This document shows, in pieces, positions 56,776 through 64,000 of a stretch of 64,000 nucleotides of DNA. The first letter of the stretch is position 1. Each line of letters starts with the position of its first letter. A program made the position numbers and the translations under genes. The notes below the pieces were generated by a model, which saw only the letters and a program-made list of their open reading frames with translations, was not told the origin of the DNA and did no database searches. Source of the DNA: Cliona cf. orientalis (Eukaryota; Porifera; Demospongiae; Clionaida; Clionaidae). The DNA lies in contig OZ005700.1 of NCBI GenBank assembly GCA_963930775.1, positions 7,822,609 to 7,886,608 on the forward strand. Reading direction: 5' to 3'.

Positions 56776-58162
56776 AGTGATATATATAGAGGGTCATCAC
56801 TATGTTAACGGGTCGGTAGTGACTGTTACCAAAATAGTTAGATGTTGGTCTTGCAATTCTACTCGCAGTCACGCAATCGTAGTAAAGTGCTGTGATCGTG
56901 AGGCAAAATTATTACAGTGACATGATTCATCTAGGACACCTGTTTGTTGTATGCAAAATGACGAGTTTACTTGTAGTGCATGTTAGAGAGAGCTGTAGCT
57001 CATCAAATGAGGCCTGAACATGTGTCAGTGTTATGTAACAGCCTAGCTCCACTACTAACACATGTACGACACCTAGTGAATCGAGAAAGGAGGATCAGAG
57101 GGAAATGCATGAGTGACCGACTATATAGACTATATTAGTTTGAGCCTCTGGTCACTTTTCTAGATCAAAGCCAGCCGATCGTTTCTAGTTTTTTTATTTG
57201 TGACTGAAACGGTTCACGTCGGAATAGATGCTCACTAGACAATTCAGAAATGGCGTGCTTTGTCTGCGGGCTTGATTAGCAGACTATATATAGGCTGGGC
57301 AGTCTGAGTGCCCAACCCATAAAGCTCTCAGTTCACAGTGTATACTACTACCTTTCTTCTCCTTAAAGTTAAGCAATTTCTGTTTAGGCTGCACATACCT
57401 TAACACAAGTGCCATGTCCCAAATTGCTCCCTACTCATGGCTAGCAGCGAGCAGTTTTAGTGACGTGTAACCACTCACTGCCAAGTTTGTACTTTAATAG
57501 CGGCTGCTAGGGTGCATAGATCTATACCTGGTCTAGGTGCCTGAGGTGGCTTCCTGTAATATGTGTACACTAGTGTATGTGTATGTTGAAATTTGAAATT
57601 GCTGAGTTTTGAGAAACACGAAAACTAAAAATCGTTGACAATAAGTAGTATAATTGTGTATAGTTGTTGTCTGTGGAAATGTGGAAAACCTCCAGACAAT
57701 AATAACAATGAGTTGTCTCCCTCAAACCTTACTTAGCTTGGTTTCCTCGTGTAGTACCCACACTTGAATGTCTCTAGCCACCCCCCAGCATATTATATTA
57801 TAGCTATACTGTAGCACTGTATCCACTAATATTCCTTTAAATTGTTGAATAATTAAAAGACGGATTTCAGAGGTTTCACATGCATGCAAATCATTCGACA
57901 AGCAGTCTACTAACGGCACACTCCACTGTGTGCATCAAGAGCACCTAATAATGATAATAGTACACGAAATTAACGGTATTCATGATTGCATGGCGACCAT
58001 ACCTCAAGCTCTTATGCTATTAGGTAATTATTGGATGTGTTATTGATATTCCATTCGCCGTGCAATATCTCGAACTGAGATCAGATCGCCATGTGTGGTG
58101 CAGTTATGGTTCTTTCCCCTATCTCCTCCCCCCTACCTACCTCCCCTCCCAAGTGGTATCCA

Positions 58163-58163
<1 letters not shown>

Positions 58164-58204
<41 letters not shown>
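58164..58204 (+). repeat. (CA)n microsatellite
   Basis: A CA tract of about 41 bp. Confidence 0.95.
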
Positions 58205-58206
<2 letters not shown>

Positions 58207-61200
58207 AGTACGTACACGTTGCACTTGCTACCGTTGCTTAGTAATATTCGCCACACGTGTAAAAAATAGCATTATAATATTATTGGAATCTACGTAGCTG
58301 TACTCTAGGGGTATGTACATACACACCACAGTGACTGTACAATGCGTAATTAGTAATTTGGGACAATGTACAATACTTGCGAGGATACGTACGTTGCCTC
58401 CATCTGCTGTTTTTATTGCATGTGTGTGTTCGTTGGGCAGTGCTGAGTCACGCACCTGCCATGGCTCATTGCGCGTCCCCAACACAACCTCGAACGACAC
58501 AATTCCTCCCTTTTCCTTTATTTTTCCACGATTTAGTGTTTTTTGAATTCCTCTACTGTCCATCCCGAAAGCCGCATGCATATAAAGAAAGAATTATTGT
58601 ACGTATTTTCCTTAGACGCTTCTGTACATACGTACACCTCTTGAAGTCGTTAAAATCCTGTTATTCCTCGACCAGGTGGCTCCAACTAATACCTTTTATT
58701 ATCGAACGGCTATGGATGGCTGGCATATAGGATATTGCACAATAATTATTATTATTATAATATTAAGCCGGCGAGCCAGTGATGACATATTTTTTCCATG
58801 GAAGATGCCTGCATTAGCTCTGTTATGGAACTCAAGCTATTTAAGCTGCACATGCCTACAAAGAAAATAATAAATCTGTCGCTTCAGCGAGTCATATCAT
58901 AACAGCCCCAAATAGTTGACCACCTGTGCTCTAGCTCTCAAGCTGGGCGGTTGCATTATTTGCTTAGCTGTGCATGTGTGTATGCATGCATGTGACCATG
59001 TGCATAGCATACCCGTACTTAAAACTATGCATGTGACGGTGTGCATGTGAATGTATGGCTTGCCATCAATTGTGTGGGTATTGTGTACAATAATTGCCAT
59101 GCACGTACATACACTTTAGTAGACGGCTGATCTAAATTGTGCATTGTTTAAAAGAATGCCTCAAGAATCCATCCTCCCTCCCTCCCTCGATCCACCAGTG
59201 GTGTCCATCTGCACATCCAAGTAGGCCGTGTCTAATGATAGCATTTCAGCCATCCCAGTTTGTAAATAAATACACACATTCCTACACTTGTCTGTCGGTC
59301 CTCCCCATACCGTCTTCCTCCTTAGCAATATACAATTACATACGTAGCTAGGTACGTACATACCTGAGTTAGCGTTGGGCCCCACATGTGTGCTAATTGT
59401 GTATGTTATAGTATAGAGTAGCTAACAACTAACAATTGCCACGCCACCCACCCCCCTCTGTGCTGGATGTACGTGGTCTTCTATGCACTGCTATGCAGCA
59501 TTAATTGCCGCGATCAACTGTGTTCCTTTTATCAGAATCACCAGAATGCGCCAGGAATGCTTGGCAGCCACACAAAACCCCTCGCAGGCATCCATCCATC
59601 CCGGCCCGGGTTATGTGTGTAATTATTGCAGCCATTTAGCGGTAACCAAGACAGACAGACACACACACACGCTCACTCGCTCACTCTATCGATTGCTTGC
59701 TCGTATCGTATTGAGGCATTGAGGAGTGTTATATGTAATTACTGCGCTTTTGAATTCCTCTCTCCGCTGGGCTATACAATATTGTTTTTGCTTCTTTAAT
59801 AGTCTGGTATTTCAAAACAAATCTCGCCAGAAACTGATGGCATTTTCTTGATCTTCCATTTCCTATCCATTTGCACACATTCTATGGCGTTGCCATGGTA
59901 ATAATATTATTACAGCACTACATGTACATGTATGTGTATATCCAGTGCATATATATAGTTATCTGCAATTGTATCGTCTTTGATGCTTCTATTCAGCATT
60001 TTATATCACCGCTGGGGCATCTAGCTTGGCTTAGCTTAGCGTGGCTATACCCACTAACTGAGGTGGGTATGCCTTTCCACAGCTTCAAATGCCTCGCTAC
60101 ATACCAGCGTAATTTGTATTAACACTGCTCGCCGGTCGATTGTATGCAACGTATGCATAGCTACAGCCAAGCTGGGCAGCAATTTCACGCGCCATTAAGA
60201 GCGCATTCCAGGTTGTGCTTCTTTAAGAGGCCTGAACAAAGTTTGTACTAAGTGCTCTATTAACTTTCAGTCACTTAAGACGCTCGCCCGTTTAACCATA
60301 ACACAATCAAATGTGCCCAAAACAATCATCCATCCTACACTCTCGCTCTCTCACTCACATGCTCTCTCGGTGTATATAGCTAGGCTACGTAGCTAGCTAT
60401 ATAGCTAGAAGCTAGCCAGACCTATACAGGTTGATTGCAATACTATATGTCCTCCCACCTTCCTTCCTATAGAGCCATCATGCATGCAGCATCAGCTGGC
60501 TACTAGCCTAGCCTGGGCTGGGCTGCATGTGCGTAATATTGTAATAATAGATACCAGTGTTTTGGTATCCGTATCTGAATATGCTGTGAGGCTATTGTCA
60601 ATTCAAAACTTTGCTCAGTGGTATTGTAAACTTTTCCCCTCCTCACCATGGCACCGATGCCATATGGTATGCAGAATTATTATGCGCTTAGTATCGAATA
60701 CCTCTCTGTCTATCTCTCTCCCTTTTTGTATTCACAGTGTGCATGCCAAAGTCACCTGCTCCCTGCATGGCTGTATGGATGTATAGTAATAATTATAGCG
60801 TGCTGGTAGCTAGGCTAGCTGGCAGTGGTATGGTATGCCAGGCATTTGTTTCTGGTAATGATAATTACTCGGCAAAAGATGTTTCATAAAATGAGAAAAG
60901 AGTTTGTTTATTTTTATTCACGGCAAATTCCCTACTATCTATTCCCTCCGCCAGGAGGAGGGAGGAATATTATAGGCTTTTTGAAGAGATAGGATGCCAT
61001 TTTCCGCCGGCCCTAGCTCGTCTGTCGTTCATTCAATCACAGCTGATAGTTATGCCATAACTGCCCATCTGCTTATTTGACAATCCAGCTGCAATGTGCT
61101 AATGATGGCTGGTGTCCCTGCCAACCGGGCGGCCCGTGGTATTTGCTTGTTCAGGATGAGTTTGTCATACCACCATGAGCAGTCAAATATTGCCACTCGA

Positions 61201-62663
61201 CTGTTTCAAATAAACTGATCCTAGCCGTATTATTACTGGTATAGTAATATTAATATTCTTGCACACAATGTGCGTAAAGTGTGTGTACATATGTAGGTGC
61301 GTATGTGTGTGTTCTGCCAGCGCTAGGTTCCACTTGTCAGTAGTGAAGCAAATGTATCTTAGTGGTAGATGCAAATGTAGTGATGGTATTGCCATGCATC
61401 ATTCACCTTCGCTACTTTAAAAGAGAGCGAAAATATGATAATTAAGCACACTCACTGGATAAGTATATATACTTTGTTTAGCGATGTAGTTATTGCAATG
61501 ATGCATTTTACCATGCTTGTACTAGCAGCTGTAATCAATTATTGTAATATCAGGGGCTTCCTCTCTTATTTCAATGAGAACCCATGTACCGAAACAATGA
61601 TAAATCGAAAGCCTTGCTGTTTGTAATTAGGTTAATAGTATGTCTGATCCTTTATATTATGATTGTTTTGTACCTGTATAGTCATAAGATGCACATGAAC
61701 ACCCACTTGTACAATTCTACGTAAAGCATTGTAATACAGACCAACTATACAATAGTTGGACATTTTCTATAATAATATGATTTAGAAGACTGTGCAATGG
61801 GATAGAATCCAGAGCAAAGCGAGGGTTCTGGTGTTTTTTCTAATCATATAGAATCAAAGCCAACTATTAATAATATATTAACGATGACTTATTAGTTAGT
61901 AACAGTTTTAGATGATTCATGAGTCTCTGCACTGAAACCACCATAGGCTCATGCATGAGCTTTGTACATGCACGCACACAGCCTCCTTAGTCCCGATTTT
62001 TTTTTAGTTTGGGTGCACAAATGTGTCAATGACCTACCTATGTATGATAAAGCAGTTGTTGCTGACATACAGTGGTGGAAATTATGCGCCTTAAAACAGA
62101 AGTCTGGTCTCTAAATACAAGCTAGTGTGAATATTTGTAGTTGTTATTATTATAATACAGAATGGACCGGTCATACACACGTTGTGGCAACCATATAAAC
62201 AGACTTGGCGGTCACAATAATAAATTAAATATGGAGTTGACCATAATGGCCATTACCCAGTTAGCGAAACCACCGGTGTGCAGCCACCACGTTTCCTAAT
62301 TAGATCGTTTGGATCAGACTTGACGTGATTTTAGCAGGCATTTGATGTTGGGCAGAGTGCTGTATTTCCCAGTACACACCCTGGATTCCTAACACTCAGT
62401 CCGCATGCCTTTTCGTGTTGATAATCTATAATAATAATATTGTATTGCTTTGGTGTTGAGCGTATGTGCTAACTGTATGTATGTATGTATGTATGTATAT
62501 GTGTGTGTTGTTTGGCTGACGGTTGTAGTGGCTGACCGACATATCAGTCACATCAAGAGTCTTAGTCACATGAACATAATAATACTATTATGTACGTAGT
62601 TGCCGAGGGTGGTGGTAACTGACTAAGCTGCTGCATAAAAATTAGTTTTCTTTATAAGATTGC

Positions 62664-62678
62664 TTCTCTCTCTCTCTC

Positions 62679-62766
<88 letters not shown>
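62664..62766 (+). repeat. (CT)n microsatellite, ~100 bp
   Basis: A CT tract of about 103 bp with one short interruption near 62680. Confidence 0.95.
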
Positions 62767-62770
<4 letters not shown>

Positions 62771-63438
62771 GCGATTACTTGTACTCTGCAAATTGTAGCA
62801 TCTATGTTAGTATTAACAGCTGTATGTGGTGCGTGCCACAATACCAACATACTCTTCAAGTACAGCACAACACTCATATAATATTGTACACTCACTTGTG
62901 TAGTGTAGCTATTATAGGGACAGGTAACAATACAGGAAAAATTTTGTGGTTTAGACCCACTTATGTTCAAGAAGCCAGTCCCACTCCCCATAAGGAGTGT
63001 GGTCGGGATTAACCCACCATTCTATAGTATCACTTATCCGCCATAATAGGTCTTCTTCACTCTCGCTCGTACCATAATATTGATACCGAGAACAAGGAGG
63101 AGGTCTTTTTGTTAGCTAGAAACCTGTAGTTACTATTTTTATAACCTATAGCTATTTCATGTTGTATCTAAAAATTGCCACAAGACGTTAATTTTAATTT
63201 AACACTTCTGAGGACTCTGTATTCGTGTATTATGCTCCCTCCCTCCCCCTCTCCCCCCAACTCCCCTATAGGAATGCAAGGCAGTACTGTAGGTGTGTTC
63301 CTTAGCTCCCAGGCAGGGCAGCTGTATAACATTATGTGAGTGTTTATACCACAATTTGCCCATACAAATCGTCCGCTTGATTAAAAAAAATCCCGCTACA
63401 TACGTACGTGCATAGCTAGCTGCAGGGCCTTACCCTGG

Positions 63439-63708
63439 GTGGAGCAAGTAATGATGGGCAACAGAATGCCATTCTCCAGCTTATCGTGTATGCACTTAAG
63501 ATTCCAAACACGCGGGACACTTAAGCGTGCCGCCGTTCCCTGCCAAGAACCCACTTTGTTCGCTAACCTCAAGACTCTTCAACTCATGTTTGAACATTTC
63601 CACACCCATTATCAGCTACAAGACCTCAATGATGATCGTGGATCACAAATATTGAACGCCAGCCAATGGGCACTCAAGCAACGGCGACATACGATCGGTG
63701 GTAATTAG
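63439..63708 (+). CDS. Weak ORF, possible exon of an unrecognised gene
   Basis: An 89-codon frame lies close after a possible acceptor (GCTGCAG at 63424). It is more protein-like than other ORFs in this region. It includes TLKRAAVPCQEPTLF, which loosely recalls the AVP-x-x-F end of THAP zinc-finger domains, but the preceding zinc ligands (C2CH pattern) are not visible. It may be chance, a transposon remnant, or one exon of a gene that continues past the right edge. Confidence 0.2.
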   Translation: MEQVMMGNRMPFSSLSCMHLRFQTRGTLKRAAVPCQEPTLFANLKTLQLMFEHFHTHYQLQDLNDDRGSQILNASQWALKQRRHTIGGN

Positions 63709-64000
63709 TTACCACTTGTTAGTTCACTTTGTTCAAAAGCGACTTTTAGCCACCGAGCACAATCTCACAGTACAGTACGTACCCTATAGCTGCATTTGTG
63801 ATACTCATTATTATTAAGCGTATACGTATTACAGTACAGTAATGTGTATATATATAGCCTAGTGCAGTGTAGCGTTGCTTGTTGGTATTCGGGTAATTAA
63901 TCGTCCTGGCAGGCTACCGCTGTCCTCCAATTTGTCCGACCATAGTCCTCGAATTAGCGATGGCCATGCACGTCTCTAGCTCTGGCTGGCTAGCTGGCTA

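Larger units (their letters stand above)
53800..63400. other. Gene-free region downstream of the homeobox gene
   Basis: No ORF here has recognisable protein character on either strand. The region holds CA tracts (54597-54643, 58164-58204), CT tracts (about 54361, 54732, 55318-55380, with a C run at 55381-55395) and a long CT tract near 62664. It also holds the second copy of the repeat seen at 8765 (56716-56775). Many TACATGTA and TACGTA palindromes occur. It may contain regulatory sequence of the homeobox gene, but nothing in the sequence proves that. Confidence 0.6.

Overview
This is eukaryotic, animal-type DNA. Genes are split by GT-AG introns of 61 bp to over 20 kb, the spacers are rich in microsatellites and fold-back repeats, and there are no operons or ribosome binding sites. 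The gene content is metazoan: an Ig-type receptor tyrosine kinase, an ER glycerol-3-phosphate acyltransferase, an NK-class homeobox gene and a secreted fibrinogen-like protein of the kind expanded in sponges and cnidarians. The NK homeodomain mixes NK2 and NK3 signatures, which suits an early-branching animal. A sponge is my best guess, but this is inference and no species can be named.

Layout. (1) 1126-5516, minus strand: the 5' two thirds of a receptor tyrosine kinase gene, with signal peptide, three two-exon Ig-like modules, a transmembrane segment and the first residues of the kinase domain. The catalytic exons lie beyond the left edge or were not recognised. (2) 5517-6127: a head-to-head promoter region with a TATA box facing the next gene. 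(3) 6128-51355, plus strand: a GPAT3/GPAT4-type acyltransferase. I rebuilt it from 15 coding exons with consistent phases, giving 459 residues with all acyltransferase motifs. About 34 kb of this gene is two giant introns flanking a single 86-nt exon. (4) 11588-12898, plus strand: a single-exon secreted fibrinogen-like gene nested in the 5.2-kb GPAT intron, followed by a 1.1-kb Mutator-like terminal-inverted-repeat element that ends 20 bp before a GPAT exon. (5) 51854-53198, plus strand: a two-exon NK2/NK3-type homeobox gene starting about 0.5 kb after the GPAT stop codon. (6) 53.2-64 kb: no convincing gene, only microsatellites, repeat fragments and one weak ORF.

How the parts relate. The most interesting feature is the arrangement of a developmental homeobox gene directly downstream of a housekeeping lipid enzyme whose introns are vastly enlarged. 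This is the layout expected of a genomic regulatory block, in which enhancers of the homeobox gene sit in the bystander's introns. From memory, vertebrate GPAT4 and GPAT3 lie near NKX6-3 and NKX6-1, so an old GPAT-NK linkage is possible. The homeodomain here is not NK6-like, however, so the link must be tested.
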